Below, piece by piece: positions 52,138 through 60,272 of a DNA stretch of 64,000 nucleotides; the first letter of the stretch is position 1, and every line of letters begins with the position of its first letter. The DNA is from JAXDMU01 sp963762435 (GTDB taxonomy: Bacteria > Pseudomonadota > Alphaproteobacteria > ATCC43930 > CGMCC-115725), in contig CAVXLN010000015.1 in the NCBI GenBank assembly GCA_963762435.1, positions 186,001 through 250,000 of the forward strand, given 5' to 3'. A model generated the notes under the pieces. It did not search any database and was not told where the DNA came from. It was given only the letters and a program-made list of their open reading frames with translations. The position numbers and the translations under genes are program-made.

Positions 52138-52168
52138 GCGATTCTAATTAGTGCACTGTCACCGAAAT
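52138..52168. repeat. Second copy of the inverted-repeat arm seen at 1.5 kb
   Basis: Bases 52144-52168 are identical to 1544-1568 (25 of 25), and the match extends leftwards to 52138 with one mismatch. The arm reads CTGTCACCGAAAT at its outer end. Its left partner is not intact nearby; TTTCGGTGACAG at 51149-51160 is the closest candidate. It lies in the 440-base gap 52018-52459, which otherwise holds a queC fragment and a hairpin. Confidence 0.75.
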
Positions 52169-52185
52169 ATCCGAAATATCCCGCG

Positions 52186-52212
52186 CCGCGATGGATGATG
52201 CCGGCCTCGTCG
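52186..52212 (-). pseudogene. Fragment of a queC copy (internal part)
   Basis: On the minus strand this reads DEAGIIHRGA, corresponding to DKAGIIRRGT of the intact queC; 22 of 24 contiguous bases match 53898-53921. Orientation and order agree with the 3' fragment at 51100-51143, so both may be remains of one queC copy now separated by ~1 kb containing the secreted protein gene and the repeat arm. Confidence 0.5.
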
Positions 52213-52275
52213 CACCCAGGAGTCGGTAAGGTTGAGCCCTTTAGAGTGGGGTGCCCGGCGGATGCCTTATATTTA

Positions 52276-52297
52276 GCCACAATTCAGTGATTGTGGC
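52276..52297. other. Perfect short hairpin upstream of the TylF-like gene
   Basis: GCCACAAT at 52276-52283 pairs perfectly with ATTGTGGC at 52290-52297 around a TCAGTG loop. It lies about 160 bases before the methyltransferase start. It could be a protein-binding site or a terminator for transcription arriving from either side; no T tract is visible. Confidence 0.4.
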
Positions 52298-52459
52298 GCA
52301 AGACTAATCCATCCGATTGCACCGCATCCCAAAGGATGATCAAGGAAACGCTGAAACAAAGCACGCATAGATCGGCGATTCGCCCGATCTTTGCCTCTTT
52401 TCGTAGGCCTCCAAGGAGCAAATATTAGCCTTCCTCGTTGACGGCACGGAGGTGAGGCA

Positions 52460-53188
52460 ATGTCATTGCTGTATAAGTTGCGCTCGGTATCGCGGCGCCT
52501 ATCGGATGAGTTGAGTGCCGCGACGCTCCGGCAGGATACGCGCGCGGTGCGGCGGGACGGGCTGACATATCTTTCCGTGGCGAAGCTCCGGCGCATCGAA
52601 GGCGCGATCGGCCGGATCGTCCGGGACGACGTTTCCGGTCACATCCTCGAATTCGGCGTGGCGCTGGGCGGGTCGGCCATCATTCTGGCCAGGCATGCGA
52701 CGGAAGCGCGCCAGTTTCACGGCTTCGACGTGTTCGCCATGATTCCCCCGCCGACCTCCGACAAGGATGACCCGAAATCCTATGAGCGCTTCGACATCAT
52801 CCGGTCCGGCAGATCGACCGGCATTCGTGGCGGCAGTGACTATTACGGCTATCGGGACAATCTGTTCGACGATGTCAAAGCCAGCTTCGCCCGCTATGGC
52901 CGCCCGGTGGACGGGGTCGCCATCCAGCTGCACAAGGGCCTGTTCGAGGAGACCTGGCCGGCCCAGGCGATCGATCGGGTCGCCTTCGCCCATGTCGATT
53001 GCGACTGGTATGACCCGGTCTCCTATTGCCTGGGAGTCCTCGCCGACCGGATGAGCCCGGGCGGCATGGTGATGCTCGACGATTACCATGATTATGGCGG
53101 TGCTCGAACGGCGGTCGACGAGTTCCTGCGGGCGCGCGGCGATTTCACCTTCGAGCCGGGCCCCAATCCGATCTTGCGCAAGCACTAA
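52460..53188 (+). CDS. TylF/MycF-like O-methyltransferase (outside the main glycan locus)
   Basis: A 242-residue protein with a GGAGGTGAGG ribosome-binding site. The SAM-binding region is GHILEFGVALGGSAIILARHATEARQFHGFDVFAMIPPP; the metal/acidic motif is FAHVDCDWYDPVSYCLGVLADRMSPGGMVMLDDYHDYGG. The family methylates sugar or small-molecule hydroxyls. Unlike the homologue at 20926-21684 it has no glycan genes next to it. It is flanked by mobile-element debris on its left, which suggests acquisition. Confidence 0.78.
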   Translation: MSLLYKLRSVSRRLSDELSAATLRQDTRAVRRDGLTYLSVAKLRRIEGAIGRIVRDDVSGHILEFGVALGGSAIILARHATEARQFHGFDVFAMIPPPTSDKDDPKSYERFDIIRSGRSTGIRGGSDYYGYRDNLFDDVKASFARYGRPVDGVAIQLHKGLFEETWPAQAIDRVAFAHVDCDWYDPVSYCLGVLADRMSPGGMVMLDDYHDYGGARTAVDEFLRARGDFTFEPGPNPILRKH

Positions 53189-53209
53189 GGTCTAGGTGAC
53201 GCCTGCCGA

Positions 53210-53740
53210 TCAAGCCGGGGCGTAGGTCAACCTCATCACGTCCTCGACGATACGATCGCTGGCCACCAGGCGGAGCGGCGGCCGCGGGCCGGCGAAGAAG
53301 GGCGTGCCGCGGCCCAGCACGATGGGGTGGAGGTAGAGCCGATACTCGTCGATCAGGCCAAGGTCGGACAAGCTTCCTGCCAGGTCTGGTCCGCCGACCT
53401 CGATCTCGCCGGCGTGCTGAGCCTTCAGCTCCCGTATCGCCGCCTCGAAATCATCCCCGACGAGAGTGGCGTTGGGACCGACCGACTTCAGCGACCGCGA
53501 CACGACCCATTTCGGCTGGCGCCGCCACGCCGCCGCGAAGTCGCGTTCCTCGGCACCCCAATCGGCAACATCTTCGTCCCAGTAGCGCATGATCTCGTAC
53601 AGGCGGCGGCCGTAGACGCTGCCCGTCTGGCCGCGCACCTGTTCGATGAAGTGGCGAAACAGCGCCGGGCTCGGGCTGAATTCAAGGTGGTCGACGTAAC
53701 CGTCCAGAGACACGTTCATTCCAAAGACGAGCTTCGCCAT
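53210..53740 (-). CDS. Dihydrofolate reductase-like (RibD C-terminal domain) protein
   Basis: A 176-residue single-domain protein: MAKLVFGMNVSLDGYVDHLEFSP at the start, the VYGRRLYEIMRYWDED region, and C-terminal AGEIEVGGPDLAGSLSDLGLIDEYRLYLHPIVLGRGTPFFAG, all typical of the DHFR/RibD_C superfamily of unknown function found near many core genes. It probably binds NADPH and reduces an unidentified substrate. It follows queC on the same strand with a gap of only seven bases, so the two are likely co-transcribed. Confidence 0.82.
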   Translation of the reverse strand: MAKLVFGMNVSLDGYVDHLEFSPSPALFRHFIEQVRGQTGSVYGRRLYEIMRYWDEDVADWGAEERDFAAAWRRQPKWVVSRSLKSVGPNATLVGDDFEAAIRELKAQHAGEIEVGGPDLAGSLSDLGLIDEYRLYLHPIVLGRGTPFFAGPRPPLRLVASDRIVEDVMRLTYAPA

Positions 53741-53747
53741 GCCGGCC

Positions 53748-54431
53748 TCACCGATATCGGGTCGGATCCGCCACCCCCGCCGCCTCGAAGCCGCGCCGCC
53801 TGAGCTGGCACGAGTCGCACGCGCCGCAGGCGAGGTTGGGCGGCGTCGGGTCGTAGCAGGAGAGGGTGAGGCCGTAATCGACGCCCAGCTCCGTCCCCCG
53901 ACGGATGATGCCGGCCTTGTCGAGCAGCATCAGCGGGGCGTGGATGGCGAGGCGCTGGGTGCCTTCGACGCCGGCCCTGGTGGCGAGGTTCGCCATCGCC
54001 TCATAGGCGCGGATATATTCGGGGCGGCAATCGGGATAACCCGAATAATCGAGCGCATTGACGCCGACGAAGATGTCCTGGGATCCGCTCACCTCGGCAT
54101 AGGCGAGAGCGAAGCTGAGGAAGATCGTGTTGCGCGCCGGCACGTAGGTCGAAGGGATGCCGTGACCCATCGCGGTGAGATCGCGGTGTTTCGGCACCTC
54201 GATATCGGAGGTCAGCGCCGAGCCGCCGAACTGGCGCAGATCGATCTTGGTGACGGCGTGGTGCTGGATGCCGAGCGAGGCCACGACGCGGGCCGCCGCC
54301 TCGAGCTCGAGCCGATGGCGCTGGCCGTAATCGAAGGAGAGGGCGAAGAGGTCGTAGCCCTCTTCGCGCGCGATCGCCGCCACCGTCGCGGAATCGAGGC
54401 CGCCGCTGACCAGAACCACTGCTTTCTTCAT
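53748..54431 (-). CDS. queC: 7-cyano-7-deazaguanine synthase
   Basis: A 227-residue QueC. The N-terminal PP-loop is VLVSGGLDSATVAAIA (residues 7-22); KIDLRQFGGSALT and VPARNTIFLSFALAYAE are family blocks. The zinc-binding cysteines are in LSCYDPTPPNLACGACDSCQLRRRGF. The enzyme converts 7-carboxy-7-deazaguanine to preQ0 in queuosine synthesis. queD and queE are not adjacent. Fragments of a second copy lie at 51100-51143 and 52186-52212. Confidence 0.93.
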   Translation of the reverse strand: MKKAVVLVSGGLDSATVAAIAREEGYDLFALSFDYGQRHRLELEAAARVVASLGIQHHAVTKIDLRQFGGSALTSDIEVPKHRDLTAMGHGIPSTYVPARNTIFLSFALAYAEVSGSQDIFVGVNALDYSGYPDCRPEYIRAYEAMANLATRAGVEGTQRLAIHAPLMLLDKAGIIRRGTELGVDYGLTLSCYDPTPPNLACGACDSCQLRRRGFEAAGVADPTRYR

Positions 54432-54570
54432 GCCGCCTCCTGTCGCCCGTTCCTACGCCGGGAGCCTTGTCCTGTCCAGAAGGCCACATGAACTGATTTT
54501 CACTTGCCGAATCCGGCGGGCGCGCAGAACGTCCGCCCTCAGTTCGAACTGCCCGACAAAGGCTCAACCC

Positions 54571-56505
54571 ATGATCCATCCGACCCGCGTGGCACTTGCG
54601 GCCGCCTTGCTGACCCTCAGCGCCGTTCCGGCGCTGGCGGCCGAGGTGCCGCTCATCGATGTGAAGGATTTCTTCAAGAACCCGATCGCGGCGGGCCATT
54701 CGCTCTCGCCCAACGGCCAGTACCTGGCCTATCTGGCGCCCTGGAACAACCGCTTGAATGTCTGGGTCCAGAAGGTCGGCGAGAGTGATGCGGTGCGCAT
54801 CACCGGCGACACGGCGCGCGATATCCGGACCTTCACCTGGACGACCGACGACCGCATCGTCTATGCCCAGGACGCGGCGGGCGACGAGAATTTCAAGCTG
54901 TTCTCGGTGAAGCGCGACGGCACCGGCCTCATTCCGCTGACCTCCGGGGACGGCGTGCGGTCGGACATCGTCGATGTGCCGCGCGACGATCCGCGCCACA
55001 TCATCATCACCAGCAACAAGCGCGATCCCAAGGCGTTCGACGCGTTGCGCGCCGATGTCGAGACCGGCAAGCTCGAGCTGCTGGTCAAGAATCCCGGCAC
55101 GGTCGATTCCTACGCGACCGACCATAAGGGCGTCATCCGTATCGAGACCGAGAGCGACGGCGTCAATACCAAGCTGCTCTATCGCGCGTCGGAGAAGGAG
55201 CCGTTCAAGACCGTCATCTCGACCAATTTCCGCGAGAGCGTGTCGCCCGAGCTCTTCACCTTCGACGACAAGCACCTGATCGCGACCTCGAATATCGGGC
55301 GCGACAAGGCGGCCCTGGTCGAGCTCGATCCGGCGACCGGGAAGGAGCTGAAGCTCATCTATGAGAATCCGGAGGTCGATGTCGGCGGCGCCATCGCGTC
55401 GGAGGCGCGCAAGAAGCTGACCGGTGCCGTCTATGTCTCCGACAAGCGGCACTATGTGTTCTTCGACAAGGAGCGCGAGGCGCTGCAGCAGACGCTCGAG
55501 GCGAAGCTGCCTGGTGTCGAGGTCAATGTCACCGATTCCGACCGGGCCGAGGATCGCTTCATCGTCAAGACCACGAGCGACCGGACCCGCGGCGACTATT
55601 ACCTCTACGACACCAAGACCCAGGAGCTGACGCACCTGGCCACCCCGGCGCCCTGGCTCAAGCAGGACCAGATGGCCGAGATGCAGCCGATCTCCTACAC
55701 GGCGCGCGACGGGCTCACCATCCATGGCTATCTGACGCTGCCGGTCGGCGTCGATGCCAAGAATTTGCCGATGGTGGTCAATCCCCATGGCGGGCCCTGG
55801 GCGCGCGATGATTGGGGCTTCGATCCCGAGGTTCAGCTGCTGGCCAATCGCGGCTATGCCGTGCTGCAGATGAATTTCCGCGGCTCGACCGGCTATGGCA
55901 GGAAATTCTGGGAGGCGAGCTTCGGCCAGTGGGGCCGGACCATGCAGGACGACATCACCGACGGCGTTCAGGAGATGATCAAGCGCGGCATCGCCGATCC
56001 GAAGCGGGTCGGCATCTATGGCGGGTCGTACGGCGGCTACGCGACGCTCGCCGGCGTCACCTTCACGCCGGACCTTTATGCCGCGGCCGTCGATTATGTC
56101 GGCGTCGCCAATCTCCAGACCTTCATGAAGACGATCCCGCCCTATTGGGAGACGGGCCGCAAGATGATGGAGGAGATGATCGGCTACACCCATGACGCGG
56201 CCGGCGAGGAGAAGATGAAGGCGCAATCGCCGATCAACAGCGCCGACAAGATCAAGACGCCGCTGCTGGTCGCCCAGGGGGCGCATGATCCGCGCGTCAA
56301 CAAGAACGAGTCCGACCAGATGGTCGCGGCCTTGAAGGCGCGCGGCATCGACGTGCCCTACATGGTCAAGGAGAATGAGGGCCACGGTTTCCACAATGAG
56401 GAAAACCGCTTCTCCTTCTATCGGGCGATGGAGCAGTTCTTCGGCAAGTATCTGGGCGGCCGGGTTGCGCCGGGCGAAGATGTGCTGTCCGAATTGAAGA
56501 GCTGA
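54571..56505 (+). CDS. S9 family peptidase (prolyl oligopeptidase/acylaminoacyl peptidase type), secreted
   Basis: A 644-residue protein with a signal peptide (MIHPTRVALAAALLTLSAVPALAAE). The N-terminal ~370 residues form a beta-propeller (LSPNGQYLAYLAPWNNRLNVWVQKVGE, FTWTTDDRIVYAQDAAGDENFKLFSV). The C-terminal alpha/beta hydrolase has the triad Ser486 in GGSYGGYA, Asp573 in GAHDPRV and His605 in NEGHGFHNE. It should cleave short peptides in the periplasm. Upstream ATGs are out of the signal-peptide frame; the ribosome-binding site is weak. Single-gene unit, divergent from queC. Confidence 0.87.
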   Translation: MIHPTRVALAAALLTLSAVPALAAEVPLIDVKDFFKNPIAAGHSLSPNGQYLAYLAPWNNRLNVWVQKVGESDAVRITGDTARDIRTFTWTTDDRIVYAQDAAGDENFKLFSVKRDGTGLIPLTSGDGVRSDIVDVPRDDPRHIIITSNKRDPKAFDALRADVETGKLELLVKNPGTVDSYATDHKGVIRIETESDGVNTKLLYRASEKEPFKTVISTNFRESVSPELFTFDDKHLIATSNIGRDKAALVELDPATGKELKLIYENPEVDVGGAIASEARKKLTGAVYVSDKRHYVFFDKEREALQQTLEAKLPGVEVNVTDSDRAEDRFIVKTTSDRTRGDYYLYDTKTQELTHLATPAPWLKQDQMAEMQPISYTARDGLTIHGYLTLPVGVDAKNLPMVVNPHGGPWARDDWGFDPEVQLLANRGYAVLQMNFRGSTGYGRKFWEASFGQWGRTMQDDITDGVQEMIKRGIADPKRVGIYGGSYGGYATLAGVTFTPDLYAAAVDYVGVANLQTFMKTIPPYWETGRKMMEEMIGYTHDAAGEEKMKAQSPINSADKIKTPLLVAQGAHDPRVNKNESDQMVAALKARGIDVPYMVKENEGHGFHNEENRFSFYRAMEQFFGKYLGGRVAPGEDVLSELKS

Positions 56506-56571
56506 TTGGGGCTGCTCGGCATGGCCGGCATGGCGTAGTCTCGGCCGTTGAATTTGGTCCGGGAGCATTCC

Positions 56572-58093
56572 ATGCCGCCGCTGAGCATCCGCCTTCACCC
56601 CGCCGACAACGTCGCCGTCGCCCGCATCGATCTGCTGGCGGGTACCGAGGTGCCGGGCGAGGGGGTGACGCTGCCGGGCACGGTGCCGGCCGGGCACAAA
56701 TTCGCGACGGTGGACATCGCCCTCGACCAGCCGGTCCGGAAATACAATCAGATCATCGGCTTCGCCACGGCGCCCATATCCCGGGGCGAGCATATCCACA
56801 CCCACAACATGGCGATGCGGGCGTTCGATCGCGACTATGCCTTCGGCGCCGATGCGCACCCGACCGATTTCGTGCCGGCCGAGAGCCAAGCCCATTTCGA
56901 CGGGATCGTCCGGCCCGACGGCAGGGTCGCGACGCGCAATTATCTGGGCGTGCTGACCAGCGTCAATTGCTCGGCGACCGTGGCGCGCCGGATCGCGCGC
57001 GAGATCGAGGCCGAGCTCGAGGATTATCCCCATATCGACGGCGTCGTGGCCATCACCCACGGCACCGGCTGCGGCATGGCGAGCACGGGCGAGCCGGTGG
57101 CCCTGCTGCGCCGGACCATCGCCGGCTATGCGCGCCATCCGAATTTCGCGGGCGTGCTGATCCTGGGGCTGGGCTGCGAGGCGAACCAGATCGCGGGCCT
57201 GATGCAATCGGGCGGGCTCAAGACCGGCGCCTTGCTCGAGACCATGACGATCCAGGAATCGGGCGGCACGCTCAACACCGTGCGCGAGGGCGTCGCCCGG
57301 TTGCGCGCCATGATGCCGGAGGCGGAGCGGGCGCGGCGGATTTCGGTGCCGGCGAGCCATCTGACCTTGGCGTTGCAATGCGGCGGCTCGGACGGCTATT
57401 CCGGCATCACCGCCAATCCGGCGCTGGGAGCGGCAGTCGATCTCCTGGTCCGCCATGGCGGCACGCGCCATCCTGTCGCGAGACGCCGGAAATCTATGGC
57501 GCCGAGCATCTGCTGACCCGCCGCGCCGCCAGCCGTGCCGTCGGCGAGAAGCTGGTCGAGCGGATCCGCTGGTGGGAGGATTATACCGCGCGCAACAACG
57601 GCTCGATGGACAACAACCCGTCGCCCGGCAACAAGGCGGGCGGCCTCACCACCATTCTCGAGAAATCGCTGGGGGCGGTCGCCAAGGGCGGCACCACCAA
57701 CCTCGTCGATGTCGTAAATTATGCCGAGACGGTGGACGCGCAAGCGGTTTCGTCTTCATGGACACGCCCGGCTACGACCCGGTCTCGGCCACCGGCCAGG
57801 TCGCCGGCGGCGCCACCATGATCTGCTTCACCACCGGCCGCGGCTCGGTCTTCGGCTGCAAGCCGGCGCCGTCCTTGAAGCTTGCGACGAACACGCCGCT
57901 CTATCGCCGGATGACCGACGATATGGATATCGATTGCGGCCCGATCGCCGATGGCGAGGCCTCGGTCGAGGCGATGGGCAAGGAGATCTTCGAGCTGATC
58001 CTCGCCACCGCCTCAGGCCGCCAAAGCAAGAGCGAGGCGCTGGGATTTGGTGACGAGGAGTTTCAGCCCTGGCAGCTGGGTGCCGTGATGTGA
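56572..58093 (+). pseudogene. uxaA: Altronate dehydratase UxaA family, interrupted by two frameshifts
   Basis: The N-terminal SAF-like domain (IRLHPADNVAVARIDLLAGTEV) and the UxaA catalytic region (DGIVRPDGRVATRNYLGVLTSVNCSATVARRIA, GVVAITHGTGCGM, LGLGCEANQI) are in one frame to about 57465. The frame then changes for EIYGAEHLLTRRA...GGTTNLVDVVNYAE, and again at about 57743 for GFVFMDTPGYDPVSATGQVAGGATMICFTTGRGS to the end. At each break the expected protein is restored by removing two single C residues (near 57466 and 57479; near 57741 and 57745). A full-length protein would dehydrate D-altronate or a similar hexonate. It is either a recent pseudogene or a product of sequencing errors; the rest of the sequence is not decayed. 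Confidence 0.8.
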
Positions 58094-58633
58094 TCAGCCG
58101 GCGGCTTCGACCTTGGTCTTGAGGGCATCGAGACCGCCGCGATAGATGCCGGTGACGGCGGTGGTTGCCGTCTTGTCGTCCTGGCCGTCGGCCGGCTTCG
58201 CCGACGGGTCGGCGCGATGGAAATGCCCGGACCAGGTGACCTTCGAGCCGGTCGCCGTCTTGGTCACGGTGATGGTCGATTTATAGCTGGTGACCGGAAC
58301 CACCTTCACATTGTTCGGATCGTCGGTGATGACGTAGCTGTAGCTCATCATCGCGTCGCTGTGCGCGGTCTCCTTCTCGATCAGCTTCGGGCCGCCTAGA
58401 TCGAGCGTGCGGACCGAGCCGACCTTGTCGCCGTCGGTCGCACTCGAGGCCTTGATTGCCGGATGCCAGGTGAGATCGCTGAATTTCCTGATGACGGCCC
58501 ACACCTTGGCCGGCGGTGCGGCGATCTCGACCGTTTCCGAGGCCTTGAGCTCCGGGGTTGCGGCGATGGCGCCCGTCGCCGCGACCGAGAGGAGTGTCGC
58601 GATACCGAGCGCCATCATCAGGTGATGCATCAT
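58094..58633 (-). CDS. SRPBCC (START-like) family protein, exported
   Basis: A 179-residue protein from ATG 58633. The N-terminus MMHHLMMALGIATLLSVAATGAIAATPE is a signal peptide. The mature domain ASETVEIAAPPAKVWAVIRKFSDLTWHPAIKASSATDG is the N-terminal part of a polyketide cyclase/dehydrase-like SRPBCC fold, which binds a hydrophobic ligand in a cavity. It converges on uxaA, stop to stop with no gap (TGATCA). Ligand and function unknown. Confidence 0.75.
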   Translation of the reverse strand: MMHHLMMALGIATLLSVAATGAIAATPELKASETVEIAAPPAKVWAVIRKFSDLTWHPAIKASSATDGDKVGSVRTLDLGGPKLIEKETAHSDAMMSYSYVITDDPNNVKVVPVTSYKSTITVTKTATGSKVTWSGHFHRADPSAKPADGQDDKTATTAVTGIYRGGLDALKTKVEAAG

Positions 58634-58761
58634 CGTTCTAGCTTTCTTGTTGGTTGCAAAGGGGCCTGCGGTACGAGCGACCACATCATAAACGATATTT
58701 AACCGGCCTCTGGAATCATACGGCACTTAAGCAGTAGGCAGCAGCGCAGGCATGCTGAAAT

Positions 58762-58776
58762 TGCGACAAATTCGCA
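58762..58776. promoter_or_regulatory. Candidate iron-responsive operator upstream of bfd
   Basis: TGCGACAAATTCGCA is a 15-base palindrome (TGCGA/TCGCA arms) located about 60 bases before the bfd start in an AT-rich patch. Its layout resembles operators of Fur-type regulators in Alphaproteobacteria, and bfd/bfr genes are usually iron-regulated. The match to a defined consensus is only partial, so this is a candidate. Confidence 0.35.
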
Positions 58777-58836
58777 TTTGCATGGATGTGAATTTTCGCT
58801 ATGGTCGCCGCCTCGCTCTTGAGAAGGTTCGGCTGG

Positions 58837-59028
58837 ATGTACGTTTGCCTCTGCAATGCCGTCACTGATCGGCAGGTTCGCGATGTTGCTTGTGGCCAGA
58901 ATTGCTCCGTATCGGGTCTCTATCGCCTGCTCGGCGTTCAGCCGAAATGCGGCAAGTGCGTGCCGACCGTCCGCGAGATATTGAGCGAGAAGGACGGTCC
59001 GCAGCCCGTCGGCTGCGCCTTCGCCTAA
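58837..59028 (+). CDS. bfd: Bacterioferritin-associated ferredoxin
   Basis: A 63-residue protein. MYVCLCNAVTDRQVRDVA and CGKCVPTVREIL give the C-x-C...C-x2-C ligands of the Bfd [2Fe-2S] cluster. Bfd passes electrons to bacterioferritin to release stored iron when iron is scarce. It is 85 bases upstream of bfr on the same strand. The start at 58837 is set by homology; the frame is open 12 codons further upstream. Confidence 0.88.
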   Translation: MYVCLCNAVTDRQVRDVACGQNCSVSGLYRLLGVQPKCGKCVPTVREILSEKDGPQPVGCAFA

Positions 59029-59113
59029 CGGCGCCTCTTTCCTAAACCCCGGAATCATCTTACTAAGCACGGGACAACCCGGCTTGGTGCGGGGCTTCGC
59101 GAGGGAGGAACCG

Positions 59114-59590
59114 ATGAAGGGCGATCCGGGCGTTCTCCAGCATCTCAACACGATCCTGAAAAACGAGCTGACCGCCATCAATCAGTATTTTCTTCATGCG
59201 CGCATGCTGAAGAACTGGGGCGTCACCAAGCTCGGCCATCACGAATACGAAGAATCGATCGAGGAGATGAAGCACGCCGATCGGTTGATCGAGCGGATCC
59301 TGTTCCTCGAGGGGCTGCCCAATCTGCAGGATCTGGGCAAGCTGCTGATCGGCGAGAAGGTCGACGAGATCCTCGAATGCGATCTCAAGCTGGAGATCGT
59401 CGCGATCGCCGACTTGAGGGCGGCCATCGCCCATTGCGAGACGGTCAAGGATTATGTCACCCGCGAGCTTCTGGCCGACATCATGAGCTCGGAGGAGGGC
59501 GGCATCGATTTCATCGAGACGCAGCTCGACCTCGTCCAGCGCATCGGGCTCGAGAATTACACCCAGCTCAACAGCGGCAGTGCCGATTAG
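59114..59590 (+). CDS. bfr: Bacterioferritin
   Basis: A 158-residue four-helix ferritin with a GAGGGAGGA ribosome-binding site. Ferroxidase ligands are visible in ILKNELTAINQYFLHARM (Glu), YEESIEEMKHADRLIERILFLEG (Glu, His) and later in LKLEIVAIADL and ADIMSSEEGGIDFIE. The haem-ligating methionine is in the EEMKHADR region. Cages of 24 subunits store iron as ferric mineral. It pairs with bfd and is followed by a strong hairpin terminator. Confidence 0.92.
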   Translation: MKGDPGVLQHLNTILKNELTAINQYFLHARMLKNWGVTKLGHHEYEESIEEMKHADRLIERILFLEGLPNLQDLGKLLIGEKVDEILECDLKLEIVAIADLRAAIAHCETVKDYVTRELLADIMSSEEGGIDFIETQLDLVQRIGLENYTQLNSGSAD

Positions 59591-59597
59591 CGCAGAT

Positions 59598-59625
59598 CCC
59601 GTTTCGATGGACTCATCGAAACGGG
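59598..59625 (+). terminator. Hairpin after bfr
   Basis: CCCGTTTCGATG (59598-59609) pairs perfectly with CATCGAAACGGG (59614-59625) over a GACT loop, eight bases after the bfr stop. It lacks a long T tract but is well placed to terminate the bfd-bfr transcript. Confidence 0.7.
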
Positions 59626-59670
59626 TGAAGATGCTCGCCAGACCAAGAGATTAGACCGTTTTCCGTGTGA

Positions 59671-59850
59671 TCAGTCCGACCTGAGCGACTGGATCGCCGC
59701 GATGATATCGATCACTTCTTCCCATTCGCGGGTTTTTTCGATCATGCCGAGCTGGCGAACATTGTCGGCGGCGCGCTCGGCGACGGCCAGGGCATCCGAG
59801 CCATGAAGGGCGATCAGCGATCGTGCGAGAGCGTGGGCTACGTCGGGCAT
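59671..59850 (-). CDS. Small hypothetical protein (59 residues)
   Basis: On the minus strand an ATG at 59850 opens MPDVAHALARSLIALHGSDALAVAERAADNVRQLGMIEKTREWEEVIDIIAAIQSL and ends RSD-stop. The composition is soluble and helical with high-GC codon use, unlike the overlapping 100-residue frame on the same strand. Similar small proteins with an AERAADN...W-EV-IAAI pattern are common in Alphaproteobacteria as far as I recall. Function unknown; it is a single gene facing bfr. Confidence 0.65.
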   Translation of the reverse strand: MPDVAHALARSLIALHGSDALAVAERAADNVRQLGMIEKTREWEEVIDIIAAIQSLRSD

Positions 59851-60081
59851 GGTGCGGCGAGCTTACAGCAGAGTGAATTCGGCCAGTATAATTTCCAGAG
59901 CTCTCGCTCTCGCCGTCAAACTGGTCAGAGTGGGACAGGCGAGACGCCGCCACACTTTTTCTCGATTGTCAGCCGTAAGATTTCAAATCGAGACACTTCC
60001 CCGTTTGAACTTCACGCCTCGCTAGCCGTTCGATCAAGCCGTTCTAACCGGTTAGTCGGCGTCTAGATTGGAGAGCGTCCC

Positions 60082-60243
60082 ATGTCGATCCTGCTGATTA
60101 TTCTGCTGATCATCGTGCTTGGCGGTGGCGGCGGATACTACGCCCATGGCCGCTACGGCGGCAGGGGATCGGGCGGCGTCCTGGGCATTATTCTCATCGT
60201 TCTTCTAGTGCTGTTTCTGATGGGCAGCTTCGGTCCGGTTTGA
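60082..60243 (+). CDS. Small membrane protein, DUF3309-like
   Basis: A 53-residue protein: MSILLIILLIIVLGGGGGYYAHGRYGGRGSGGVLGIILIVLLVLFLMGSFGPV. Two hydrophobic helices flank a glycine/tyrosine-rich loop, as in DUF3309 proteins that are widespread in Alphaproteobacteria and often stress-related. A TTGGAGAG ribosome-binding site precedes the ATG. An exact 12-base palindrome (CTAACCGGTTAG) lies upstream at about 60046-60057 and may be a regulatory site. Confidence 0.75.
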   Translation: MSILLIILLIIVLGGGGGYYAHGRYGGRGSGGVLGIILIVLLVLFLMGSFGPV

Positions 60244-60272
60244 GCGGCTTCTGATACCGGATCTGATCCGGC

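Noticed and set aside
54001..57471. A 1156-codon open frame on the minus strand across the S9 peptidase and uxaA genes
   Set aside because: It is antisense to two well-supported genes, consists of repetitive Arg/Gly/Ala/Asp-rich sequence typical of high-GC shadow frames, and has no recognisable motif. A chance product of codon bias.
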